Source: an uncultured Alphaproteobacteria bacterium (GTDB lineage Bacteria > Pseudomonadota > Alphaproteobacteria > Micavibrionales > CSBR16-224). From it: 64,000 nucleotides of DNA. The translations under genes were made by a program, and so were the position numbers. The DNA lies in NCBI GenBank assembly GCA_950054485.1, contig CATLPD010000003.1, positions 243,509 through 307,508 on the forward strand. The letters run 5' to 3'. Below, piece by piece: positions 9,292-19,705 of the stretch (position 1 is its first letter; every line of letters starts with the position of its first letter). Below the pieces are notes generated by a model. That model was not told the DNA's origin, did not search any database, and saw only the letters and a program-made list of their open reading frames with translations.

Positions 9292-10005
9292 TTACGGTTT
9301 TAACGGGCGCCAGGCACGAACGCGTTTTTCAGTATGCATGGCGGGAAAGATATGCTTTTCAAGATGTGTCAAAGCATTGCGTTCAAAGTTTTCATAGCTT
9401 CCAGTAAAGCGCTTTTTGTTTTTTTTATATGCAGACAATACCTTTTTATAGGGTAAGTCATCCAAAATGTTTTTTATCACGGCCTCTATAAACCTGTCTT
9501 TTAATGGCTCTTGATATATCTTTAAGTCGGAGCATAGTCTTCGGGTAAATTTGAAAAAATTTTCGAGATCATCAATCGGCATAATTCGGTGTAGTCGCAT
9601 ATCAACCCCTCTTGCCGCCATCTCTTTGTATATTTCACCGCTCATCTTGGGGGTCTTGTAGCGTGATGGATTTTCAAGGTCGCAAAAAATAGGACGGTGT
9701 GAAAGCCAGGGCAAAGAATCCATATGCTGCTTTACGCTTTCTGATGTTAGTCCCGTGCCCGCAGAAGAAAGTATAATTTTCCAATCGTAGGGATCATCGC
9801 ATGCGAGCTGAAATTCTGCCTCGCTTTCAGGAATAAAAAGTTGATGTATATTGAAATACAAACATTGTTCATTTTTAAACTGTCCGCCCGCCCGGATGTA
9901 ATTCTCCAAAAAATCACAATATAGCGAAACAGCCTCGTATGTGTGACCATATTTTTGGGCTCGATAACCATCAGCAACAGCTTGTATATGCGGACTTTTA
10001 GACAT
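9292..10005 (-). CDS. Unknown protein, member 3 of a local three-paralogue family
   Basis: The 237-residue soluble product is not recognised. It begins MSKSPHIQAV and has the YCDFLENYIRAGGQF pattern near residues 28-42. It ends KRVRAWRPLKP, closely matching the tail of member 1. The conserved ends with a variable middle suggest a shared fold or shared interaction tail with diverging specificity, which is inference. It is the promoter-proximal gene of the run and is divergent from the small conserved gene at 10112. Confidence 0.68.
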   Translation of the reverse strand: MSKSPHIQAVADGYRAQKYGHTYEAVSLYCDFLENYIRAGGQFKNEQCLYFNIHQLFIPESEAEFQLACDDPYDWKIILSSAGTGLTSESVKQHMDSLPWLSHRPIFCDLENPSRYKTPKMSGEIYKEMAARGVDMRLHRIMPIDDLENFFKFTRRLCSDLKIYQEPLKDRFIEAVIKNILDDLPYKKVLSAYKKNKKRFTGSYENFERNALTHLEKHIFPAMHTEKRVRAWRPLKP

Positions 10006-10111
10006 TCATCTATTATACATACACAACAAAATCTGTCAATATGTAAAATAAATGTTTTGTGGTAATCCATCACCGTATGCCTTATTCTTAATAAGGCGAA
10101 AGGGGTGCGGT

Positions 10112-10516
10112 ATGACCAGAGAATACGCTTTATCACGAGTAAAAGATGCATTGGAAAACTGTAATGGTAAGCAGGCAGAGGCTGAACGCACCATTTTAAA
10201 CTGGTTGAAAAACGACCAGACGCTTATGGTTGGCTTAGTTGCCCCGCATCTTAAAAGTATCGTCAGTCATGCCGTTGATTATGTAGCCCACAAAGAAGAA
10301 ATGGCCAAAAAGCCTACAGATGAGGATACGTCTGATGACCCGCTTCATGATGCAACGGGGCAGTCTATACTGGAGAACCTGTTGCAACAGGGCAAAAGCG
10401 GTGGCCCGCGATTTGGCGATTTTGACGAACCCTATTCAAAGCCTGGCAAAGCGTCAGCTTCACATGTTGATGCCATCCATAAGATTGCACGCAAAGTCGA
10501 TAAAGAAGATAAATAG
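10112..10516 (+). CDS. Small conserved hypothetical protein
   Basis: I took the ATG at 10112 (MTREYALSRVKDALENCNGK), which follows an AAGGGGTGCGG ribosome-site-like stretch, rather than the earlier in-frame ATG at 10052 that lies in the divergent promoter region. The 134-residue product has a helical N-terminal domain of about 75 residues with a conserved look (AERTILNWLKNDQTLMVGLV) and a polar, probably disordered C-terminal half. No enzyme motif or membrane helix is visible. It precedes the kinase gene by about 80 bases on the same strand. Confidence 0.72.
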   Translation: MTREYALSRVKDALENCNGKQAEAERTILNWLKNDQTLMVGLVAPHLKSIVSHAVDYVAHKEEMAKKPTDEDTSDDPLHDATGQSILENLLQQGKSGGPRFGDFDEPYSKPGKASASHVDAIHKIARKVDKEDK

Positions 10517-10597
10517 TTAATTTTTTGGCGGTTTGTTAACAATTCTGCTTTGTTTCATCCTGAAACCCTGTTATAGTCCTGCTTTCGGGAAAAACAT

Positions 10598-12933
<2,336 letters not shown>

Positions 12934-12945
12934 TCATCAATATTA

Positions 12946-13499
12946 TTAATCGTACGTAACGGTAACAGCAATTCCGGTTCCACCGGTATTGGCTGTGTTA
13001 AAGTCGTGAATAGATCCCGGCAGGCCGGATGTCCCGTTTATGCGTCCGCCAATATAAAATGTTTTGCTGACTTTTTGATTTGTTAGAACATTGGTGCCGG
13101 TTCCAGCACAAGCGGTACCACCTGCAAATGTGGTCGGTGTCGTCGAGATTTTTACGTTTTGAATGCCGAGTGTTCCGCCAGCACCATTGCTAAGAACGGC
13201 GGTTGATGCACAGGCGACGGAAACACGGCAGCCATTTTGCCAGTAATTTGAAACTGACCGCCTATGCCCAGTCCAGAGCCGCTATAACCTGTGCCATATG
13301 TTACGGTGCCGTCTGAGCCCATGTCTATATTGCCGGAGCCCAATGCGGCCTCCATTGATCCGAAATCAAGGTCAACAATGCTGGTTAGGGTCATGGCTTC
13401 GCCTGCGCAGCTTTTGGCAGCATAAGATATGCCGCTCATATTCGCGATCACGAAGATATTAAGTGCCACATAGGCGAAAGTTAATAAAACTATTCTCAT
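12946..13499 (-). pseudogene. DUF4402-type secreted protein, frameshifted
   Basis: The first frame starts at 13499 with a signal-peptide-like N-terminus (MRIVLLTFAYVALNIFVIAN). It continues through the DUF4402-like pattern TSIVDLDFGSMEAAL and GGQFQITGK. After the A-run (TTTT on the plus strand at 13235-13238) the family-like sequence continues one frame away as VSVACASTAVLS, with FYIGGRINGTSG and a final GGTGIAVTVTYD, stopping at 12946. Adding one base to that run restores a single frame reading GKNGCRVSVACAS. DUF4402 proteins are cysteine-poor surface or fimbria-like proteins. The break is either a real inactivation, a phase-variable tract or a base-calling error. Confidence 0.75.
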
Positions 13500-13729
13500 T
13501 TAAATCACATATTACCCATTTAATAACATTATATACCTTAAAGGTTAAAAAGCCTCTTAGATTCTCTTGTTAACAAGTTATACGTAGAGTTTTAGCGCTA
13601 GCCCTTTGTTTTATTATAAGGAAATAACTATTAAAAAGATATTTAAAGCTATGCTTAAGTATAGGCACAAAACGCTCGAGAAACATCACCGGGTGATGAT
13701 CGGCAAATACAATCCAAGCTTTTTTCAGA

Positions 13730-13872
13730 CTAAAAAGACTTGCTGAGGTTAAAGTAAAAACGAGGGTCCTGATTGCTTTCGCTCTCGATTTTGCGCGATA
13801 GTGGGAAAGCAACGGTTGCACCTGCATCGAACTCATCAATAAAGTTAAGTCGGACGCCTATCACAGGTTCTG
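13730..13872 (-). pseudogene. C-terminal remnant of a TpsB/FhaC-type outer-membrane transporter
   Basis: About 46 codons read PEPVIGVRLNFIDEFDAGAT and then VAFPLSRKIESE, ending RFYFNLSKSF before the stop at 13730-13732. This is the final beta-hairpin pattern of ShlB/FhaC two-partner secretion transporters, which end in a membrane strand with a terminal phenylalanine. Nothing upstream in this frame continues the barrel, so only the tail survives. It abuts a broken plus-strand coding fragment, which suggests a deletion that fused two remnants of an adhesin/secretion locus. Confidence 0.6.
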
Positions 13873-14157
13873 GATGCAACAGACGTCAGCTTTGATGGTT
13901 TCGTACCATCAAGCAAGCCAAACCTGTTCCTGACAGTTGACGAGTTCAACAATATAGAAGACAAAATCTTCCACCTGACAGATTAGGCAGGTCGCGGCTT
14001 GGTATACTTCGGATTTGCGCCTCTGATTGATCAGGAAGATCTGCTTCAGTTCTTAAACTTGACAAACCTGCAGATCGGCAGCCTGAATATTACCCTGCGT
14101 GGTTTGCCAAACCTGCCTAACTTCGGCGGTGGAAACGGTCTAGGTGGCGGTATCTAA
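13864..14157 (+). pseudogene. Degraded coding fragment with internal stop
   Basis: The plus strand encodes protein-like sequence in one frame. It reads QVLDATDVSFDGFVPSSKPN and onward to HLTD, then an in-frame TAG at 13984-13986, then AGRGLVYFGFAPLIDQEDLL and a glycine-rich end GGGNGLGGGI before TAA at 14155. No start codon fits. The composition suggests the C-terminal end of a secreted or surface protein, but the family is not recognised. It is followed by a strong terminator. Confidence 0.55.
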
Positions 14158-14179
14158 TACCAGCGATGACATAAAATAG

Positions 14180-14205
14180 AAAAGCCGGCGTAAGCCGGCT
14201 TTTTT
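14180..14205. terminator. Bidirectional rho-independent terminator
   Basis: A ten-base perfect stem, AAAAGCCGGC at 14180-14189 and GCCGGCTTTT at 14194-14203, has a four-base GTAA loop and a T-run on both strands. It lies between the plus-strand remnant and the convergent minus-strand RimK-like gene, and can stop transcription in both directions. Confidence 0.9.
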
Positions 14206-14222
14206 AATGCTAGGTATAGTTT

Positions 14223-15689
14223 TCAGGCAATGCGGCTAACAAGCTCTTTCAGAATTTCGATGTAAAGCTGATCACCAAGCACCAGGTCTTCAACGCCGGA
14301 ATCAATGCTGGGGTTATCATTAATCTCCATGACAACAATCTTGTCGCCATTTTGTTTTAGATCAACACCATAGAGGCCGTCGCCCATCAGGCTTGCGGCT
14401 TTTAAGGCGATATCTAAAACCTTTTGTGGGACATCTGATACGGGCAGGGTCTCGGAATCGCCCTCGCTCATTTTTACGGATTTCTCCTTGTTGTTGTAGA
14501 TCTGCCAGTGCCCTTTTGCCATGTAATATTTGCAGGCGAATAATGGTTTGTTATTCAACACACCGATGCGCCAATCAAATTCGCTGGTTACGAATTCCTG
14601 TGCCAGCAAGATACCTGAATTTTTTAAAAGCTTGGCCGATGCAGACATGAATTCTTCAACGGTATTGACCTTGAAAACACCAACCGAAAACGCCCCGTCA
14701 GGGATTTTGACGACTGCGGGATAAGAGGTTTTCTCGCTAGTCTCTTTCATACGTTTGGTATCGAAAATCCAGGTTTTAGGCAGGGGGATATTATTGCTTT
14801 CAAGAATCTCGTATTGGAAGACTTTGTTGCAGCAACGAATGATCGATTTTGTATCGTCAATTGCGGGCATGAATTCGCTTTCGGCCTTATGTGCAAAACG
14901 AAAGGTGTGATTGTTAATCGCGGTCGTTTCGCGGATCAGAAGAGCGTCATATTCCGACAGAGCAGCAAAGTCGCTTTTAGTGATCATCTCGATCGCGATA
15001 TCAAGCTGCTTACCCGCCTTGATGAATTTTTGAATAGCAGCCTTATTCGAAGGTGGCCGTTTTTCTTTCGGATCGTGTAGGATAGCGACCCAGTTTTTAT
15101 ATTTGACCCCTTGTTCGTTTCTCCAGGCAGAACCTGTAAATTTCTTCAAACTTTCATTGAAAAAGGCATTTTTAGTCTGTGGCAGGTCGGTGACCGACGT
15201 GTATTCGATGTTGGATATAACCCATTCACCATTATGGTCCAATTCAATTTCAATTTGTATTAAAGGAAAACGGAAAAGATCAAAAATACGGCGGCCTAAT
15301 TCTTCGAGTTGAGGGTCGCGGCAACGTCCGAAATAGAGATTATATGTATGGGCTGACGGCTCGTCATTCGGGTTTTTATAGGTTGCCTTTAAAATGCCAT
15401 TCAGTTCGGGCAGGTGCGTCTGATAAAGCCGTTTCCAGTTCAGGGTCAGGATGTTGGAGACGGATGGAATGCAGCGCATGCCACGCGCTTGCGCCAAAAG
15501 CGAGCAATAATAGCCTTTCGACAGGTAATCGTAGTCACGACACAAGTTGATCAAACGGGTTTGTCCGGCCTTGCGCAGATCGATATCCCCTGCATTGGCG
15601 ATAAAATCCGTTGCCCGCATAAATGTAACATCCGGTAGGGGGGTGATAAAATCAACAGGCCTATCCGATACGACAATATATTTAACCAT
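14223..15689 (-). CDS. RimK-type ATP-grasp ligase with RLAN N-terminal domain
   Basis: The 488-residue protein has an N-terminal RimK-like pre-ATP-grasp region (RLAN type, about residues 1-160) and a C-terminal ATP-grasp domain (about 270-485). The ATP-grasp signatures are YPAVVKIPDGAFSVGVFKV (glycine-rich nucleotide loop), LLAQEFVTSEFDWRIGVL, and the metal-binding VVMEINDNPSIDSGVED. RimK-family enzymes join an amino acid or amine to a carboxyl group with ATP; the substrate here is unknown. The start overlaps the GNAT gene stop by eight bases, and the decarboxylase gene lies just upstream. This suggests that an amine product may be ligated or acetylated, which is inference. Confidence 0.85.
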   Translation of the reverse strand: MVKYIVVSDRPVDFITPLPDVTFMRATDFIANAGDIDLRKAGQTRLINLCRDYDYLSKGYYCSLLAQARGMRCIPSVSNILTLNWKRLYQTHLPELNGILKATYKNPNDEPSAHTYNLYFGRCRDPQLEELGRRIFDLFRFPLIQIEIELDHNGEWVISNIEYTSVTDLPQTKNAFFNESLKKFTGSAWRNEQGVKYKNWVAILHDPKEKRPPSNKAAIQKFIKAGKQLDIAIEMITKSDFAALSEYDALLIRETTAINNHTFRFAHKAESEFMPAIDDTKSIIRCCNKVFQYEILESNNIPLPKTWIFDTKRMKETSEKTSYPAVVKIPDGAFSVGVFKVNTVEEFMSASAKLLKNSGILLAQEFVTSEFDWRIGVLNNKPLFACKYYMAKGHWQIYNNKEKSVKMSEGDSETLPVSDVPQKVLDIALKAASLMGDGLYGVDLKQNGDKIVVMEINDNPSIDSGVEDLVLGDQLYIEILKELVSRIA

Positions 15690-16125
15690 TTAACACCTTT
15701 GACATTTTAATGGCTGTGCGACCATCCGCATAATATTTTGGCAAGACCGAGACATATTCGAAACCAAATGATTGGTAAAGCGAAATCGTTTTTGCATCAG
15801 CTTGATCCACTTCCAAATTAATTTTTACTATATTCTTTTCCTCAATTTTTTTGATGGCAGAATTTATCAGCATTCGTCCATAGCCTTTTCCGCGATGATC
15901 AGAAGAGACCGCAAGCGAATATATGCGGGCATAACCCTGCACATGGGTTAAGGCCAGGATATAGCCGGTCGCCTTGTTGTTTTCCTTTGATACCAGAAAT
16001 ATGGCGCGCGGGTTTTTCAAATGATAGCGCATTTGCCGTGCCGATATATGATCTGAAGAAAAGGAGCTGTTTTCTATTTCTTGCAACGCTTTTAAATCAA
16101 GGGCTGAGGTTTTACAGACTGTCAT
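15682..16125 (-). CDS. GNAT-family N-acetyltransferase, RimI-like
   Basis: The 147-residue single-domain protein has the acetyl-CoA binding motif A of the GNAT fold, IYSLAVSSDHRGKGYGRMLI, with the RGKGYG pyrophosphate loop. A C-terminal motif B, YQSFGFEYVSVLPKYY, is present. RimI-like members acetylate protein N-termini or small amines. It sits between the decarboxylase (15 bases upstream) and the RimK-like ligase (eight-base overlap) in one minus-strand operon. Substrate cannot be deduced. Its start ATG is 15 bases after the upstream stop, consistent with coupled translation. Confidence 0.88.
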   Translation of the reverse strand: MTVCKTSALDLKALQEIENSSFSSDHISARQMRYHLKNPRAIFLVSKENNKATGYILALTHVQGYARIYSLAVSSDHRGKGYGRMLINSAIKKIEEKNIVKINLEVDQADAKTISLYQSFGFEYVSVLPKYYADGRTAIKMSKVLNG

Positions 16126-16139
16126 GCATCACACTATTT

Positions 16140-17369
16140 TCATTTAAGGGCAAAAAGATCCTCTTCAATGATGTGCAGCGCATTACAGGTGCCAAAGCCG
16201 TTAAAGTTACTGCGCATCACTTGTGAATAGGCGCCCATATTGTCGATTTGTATCCAATCGCCAGTCTTGATATCAGCAGGCAACATAAACGGTCCTGGCA
16301 TCATATCAAGAGAATCGCACGTCGGGCCTGCAAACTGATATGGCTGGTCTGGTGCTGCAGATTTGATGTTATCTTCGCAGATTTTTTGAACGGGAAAACG
16401 TGTTTGTAGCTGTTGACCGGCATCAAAAAGGCCGCCGTAAGTCCCGTCATTCAAGTACAGGATGTTTCCGCGACGCTGCTCGACACGCACAACTAAGGTC
16501 CCGGCCTCTGCAACTAATGCGCGCCCAGGTTCACACAATAAGGGCATATGCTGAAGTTCGTTAAAGCTCAGAGCCTGCGTAATCGCATCTACATATTCAG
16601 AAAATTCCGGAGGGGTTTGCCCCGGATAGGCAACGGGAAAGCCGCCACCGATATCCAAAACGTCTACGGAAACGCCGCTTTTTCTGATTGTCTCTGCTGC
16701 AATTCGGATACCTTGTGCATAGGCATCAGGGTCAAGTGTTTGTGTGCCAACATGGAAACAAAGGCCAAGTTTGGAGGAAACTGAACGGCTCTCCTTAAGC
16801 AGGGAAATCGTATCTTCCTGTGATGCACCGAATTTGGCGGCAAAATCGATCTGCGCGCTGTTGTTTTTTGGTAACGCCATGCGAACAAAGAGCTCAAGGT
16901 CTGCGCCAAGGTCGGTTTCACGAACGATTTTATATAGTTCCTCTAGCGTATCGAGCACAAAGGCACGCACGCCGTACTTGTGATAGGCCATACGAATAGC
17001 TTCAGGGGATTTAACAGGGTGCATGAAGTAAAGCTTTGCACGCGGCGCGGCCTTGCGGGCGATTTTTATTTCATCAATAGAGGCCACATCAAAGGCATGA
17101 ATTCCATTTTTATAAAGGGTTCGGATAACGTCAGCCGAAGGATTACATTTAACGGCATACATGACATCGCCCGGGAATTGTCGTATAAAATCCTGTGCTT
17201 TTTTTGCCAGTTTTTCCGGCCATATCATATACAAAGGTAGGACCGGCTTTAGCGATAAGACAATATCTGCAGATGATGTTGCATGATATACGGGCGTCTT
17301 ACGACGGATGCGTTTTTTACCTTTTTTGGCCGGAACGTTCGGAGTGCCGGATTTGCTAAGAAGCTTCAT
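16140..17369 (-). CDS. Fold-type III PLP decarboxylase, ornithine decarboxylase-like
   Basis: This enzyme would convert ornithine (or a related basic amino acid) to putrescine. Visible features are the PLP lysine in VMYAVKCNPSADVI, the stacking histidine segment CFHVGTQTLDP, the phosphate-binding DIGGGFPV, the CEPGRALVAEAG segment, and the catalytic cysteine in AGPTCDSLDMM. The last is typical of ODC rather than diaminopimelate decarboxylase. I took the ATG at 17369 (MKLLSKSGTPN). The 26-residue longer form adds a cysteine-rich stretch with no family match. A lysine-rich N-terminal extension of about 30 residues precedes the barrel. It is the first gene of the decarboxylase-GNAT-RimK operon. 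Confidence 0.87.
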   Translation of the reverse strand: MKLLSKSGTPNVPAKKGKKRIRRKTPVYHATSSADIVLSLKPVLPLYMIWPEKLAKKAQDFIRQFPGDVMYAVKCNPSADVIRTLYKNGIHAFDVASIDEIKIARKAAPRAKLYFMHPVKSPEAIRMAYHKYGVRAFVLDTLEELYKIVRETDLGADLELFVRMALPKNNSAQIDFAAKFGASQEDTISLLKESRSVSSKLGLCFHVGTQTLDPDAYAQGIRIAAETIRKSGVSVDVLDIGGGFPVAYPGQTPPEFSEYVDAITQALSFNELQHMPLLCEPGRALVAEAGTLVVRVEQRRGNILYLNDGTYGGLFDAGQQLQTRFPVQKICEDNIKSAAPDQPYQFAGPTCDSLDMMPGPFMLPADIKTGDWIQIDNMGAYSQVMRSNFNGFGTCNALHIIEEDLFALK

Positions 17370-17733
17370 GGCCGGCTCCCTTAAATTGTAATGCCCATAG
17401 GCAATAGCTATACATCCCGCCAAAAGGCAAGGTACAGATATCGGCAATAATTTCGGGATCCTTGCGGACGCCGCCCCCGGTTATAAAAGTGATCATCGGC
17501 AAATAACCTATAATAATCAGTTGAACAGTGGGGACCCACCCCTCCATCCGAAGCCTTTTAATGCAAAGACTTCCAGGTCATTCGCGTCGTAGCATACCAC
17601 TCAGGGACATAGGCACGTGCGCATGAATTTATTATAGCATATTTTACAAAAAGCAAATAAAAAAAGCCATCAGGATCAAGTTTTTAATATATAGGAGTGC
17701 TAAGCCTGAAAGGCGATCTTTAAAGCGGGCTCA
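17370..17733. other. Intergenic region upstream of the decarboxylase operon
   Basis: This 364-base stretch holds no convincing gene. A 63-codon open frame on the minus strand (17356-17547) overlaps the decarboxylase start and has no ribosome site or family resemblance. The promoter of the decarboxylase operon must lie here. An AT-rich part at 17630-17670 is the likeliest location, but no clear -35/-10 pair or operator was recognised. Confidence 0.4.
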
Positions 17734-18018
17734 TCACATCGAGATATCTTGATTGTCAGCCTTTATAAAGACCTTCACAATTTCAAATTGCTCTTTAAGA
17801 TCGTTGAATATTTTTTGCTTAGAAAGCTTTTTAGCTTTAAAAGATTTTTCTGCTTTCAGGCATATTTCTGCAAGTGATTCGGCGCCTAAGTTTGCTGATG
17901 CACCCTTTACTTTATGGGCCGCTTTTTTCCAGGCATCATTTTCGTTGTTCTCTAAAACGTCCTTCAGAATTTTTATAAGTTTTACAGCTTCAGTTTCAAA
18001 TGTTTGGGCGTCGCAAAA
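17734..18018 (-). pseudogene. HPt phosphotransfer domain remnant
   Basis: The minus strand reads TFETEAVKLIKILKDVLENN, then AWKKAAHKVKGASANLGAES and a helical C-terminus ending KADNQDISM at the stop 17734-17736. AAHKVKGASANLGA is the canonical phospho-histidine helix of HPt domains, which relay phosphate between histidine kinases and response regulators. The frame is closed upstream by a TGA at 18019-18021 with no usable start codon, so the 5' part is lost or frameshifted. No kinase or response regulator is adjacent. It is probably the tail of a former hybrid kinase or HPt protein. Confidence 0.7.
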
Positions 18019-18266
18019 TCAACGCTTTATCGTAAATTCGGAGAAATAAACCATTAACAGGCGAGCTGTGATGTAGGGAGTGAGGGACCTGCTGTTTAAC
18101 AAAGCTCGTTACCGATTAAAAAGTCAGATCGAAGTTGGGCAGGTGGCCACTTTAAAACCCCTCTTAAATATTGTTTCGTAATTAAATGCCGCACAAGTTT
18201 TATTGTCTCGCGTTATAAATTCAATTTTTTATGATTTAAAAAATCAAGGCGTTACGAGTTAACCTG

Positions 18267-19679
18267 TTATTTCTTTAAAACAATGGATTTGATATTTACA
18301 AATTCGCGCAACCCAAAGCCTCCGTGTTCACGGCCATAACCGCTATCCTTAACGCCGCCAAAGGGGATTTCAGGCTGGGCAAGCGCATAGGTGTTAATGT
18401 TCACCATGCCGGTTTCGATGCGTTTTGCAATTTTTAAAGCCTTATCTTCATCGGGGCAAAAGACTCCTCCACCCAAGCCATATTTATGATCGTTGGCGAT
18501 GCGAACGGCATCATCAAGATCTTTAGCTTTAAATAAACTGGCCACAGGCCCGAACAGTTCACCATCATAGGCGGGCATACCAGGTTGAATATTTTCCAGT
18601 ACTGTCGCGGGGTAATAATAACCCTTTTCATCAGATGGAATTTCGCCGCCTGTCAGGCATTTTGCGCCTTTAACAATAGACTCCATGACCTGATTGTGAA
18701 GCTTTTCACGAAGGTCATAACGGGCAAGAGGGCCCATATCTGCCGTGTCTTCAATTGGGTCACCATAGGTGGTTTTTTTCATGGCAGCTACAAATTTTTC
18801 TTTGAAGGTTTCATAGATGCTTTCTTCGATTATAAAGCGTTTAGCCGCAACACATGTTTGACCGGCATTATTGATTCTTCCTTGAACACAAATAGGAACA
18901 ACTTCATCAAGATCGACGCCATTAACGATAATATATGGGTCGCTACCACCCAATTCCAACAAGGTTTTTTTAATCGCTTTTCCCGATTTCTCGGCAACAA
19001 TGCTGCCGGCCTCGGCGCTTCCTGTAAGTGTAACACCGCGTATGTTTTTATGCTCTATAAGGCTATCAACCGTCTGGTCGTCCACCAGTAAAAGCCCGAA
19101 GGCATCTTTTGGTAAGCCGGCGTCCTCAAATAGCTCTTTAAGCTTTTCGGCAGTCTTCCAACATATTTCAGCGTGTTTCAAAACAGTCGTGTTGCCGCCC
19201 ATCAAAACGGCTGCGGCATAGCGAATGACTTGATAAACGGGAAAGTTCCAAGGCTGCATGGCCAGTATAACGCCCAAAGGCTCGTAAGAAATAATCGCGC
19301 TCCCTTTTTCTGTTTCGCGCCTCTCATCCTTTAAAAGTTCCAGCGCACAATCAGCCGTATGTTCACAAATGCGGGCACATAGTTTTACTTCTTCTTTTCC
19401 TTGCGATACAGGCTTACCCATTTGGCGTGCCATCATTTCGGCAAGCTCATCAGTGTTTTCCTTTAAAAGTTCACCCATTTTGCGAATGACTTTCGCACGT
19501 TGGTCAATTGATATATCACGCCATTCCTTATAAGCTTCGTGGGCTTTCTCAATAACTTTTTCAGCTTCTTCACGGCTGTGTTTTCTGTAGGTGTGTAATA
19601 ATTCGCCTGTCGCAGGATTGTAGGTTTCCACGATTCCGCCTTTATGGTCCATATGGATAATTTCGGCTGTATTTTTCAT
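18267..19679 (-). CDS. NAD(P)-dependent aldehyde dehydrogenase, succinate-semialdehyde type
   Basis: The 470-residue protein is a full-length aldehyde dehydrogenase. It has the cofactor-binding AMQPWNFPVYQVIRYAA and LTGSAEAGSIVAEKSG segments, the catalytic glutamate in LLELGGSDPYI and the catalytic cysteine in GQTCVAAKRF near residue 275. The sequence and length resemble the Sad/YneI-type succinate-semialdehyde dehydrogenases. These oxidise small semialdehydes, including the products of putrescine and GABA breakdown. The polyamine-related operon lies next to it but separately. The next upstream gene is the ene-reductase, 26 bases away on the same strand. Exact substrate is uncertain. Confidence 0.85.
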   Translation of the reverse strand: MKNTAEIIHMDHKGGIVETYNPATGELLHTYRKHSREEAEKVIEKAHEAYKEWRDISIDQRAKVIRKMGELLKENTDELAEMMARQMGKPVSQGKEEVKLCARICEHTADCALELLKDERRETEKGSAIISYEPLGVILAMQPWNFPVYQVIRYAAAVLMGGNTTVLKHAEICWKTAEKLKELFEDAGLPKDAFGLLLVDDQTVDSLIEHKNIRGVTLTGSAEAGSIVAEKSGKAIKKTLLELGGSDPYIIVNGVDLDEVVPICVQGRINNAGQTCVAAKRFIIEESIYETFKEKFVAAMKKTTYGDPIEDTADMGPLARYDLREKLHNQVMESIVKGAKCLTGGEIPSDEKGYYYPATVLENIQPGMPAYDGELFGPVASLFKAKDLDDAVRIANDHKYGLGGGVFCPDEDKALKIAKRIETGMVNINTYALAQPEIPFGGVKDSGYGREHGGFGLREFVNIKSIVLKK

Positions 19680-19705
19680 TTTATACTCCTTTAAATTTTT
19701 ATAGT

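Noticed and set aside
13570..13839. 89-codon minus-strand frame
   Set aside because: It reads the TpsB remnant DNA in a different frame; the family-like sequence is in the other frame.
17356..17547. 63-codon frame upstream of the decarboxylase
   Set aside because: No ribosome site or family resemblance, and it overlaps the better start of the decarboxylase.
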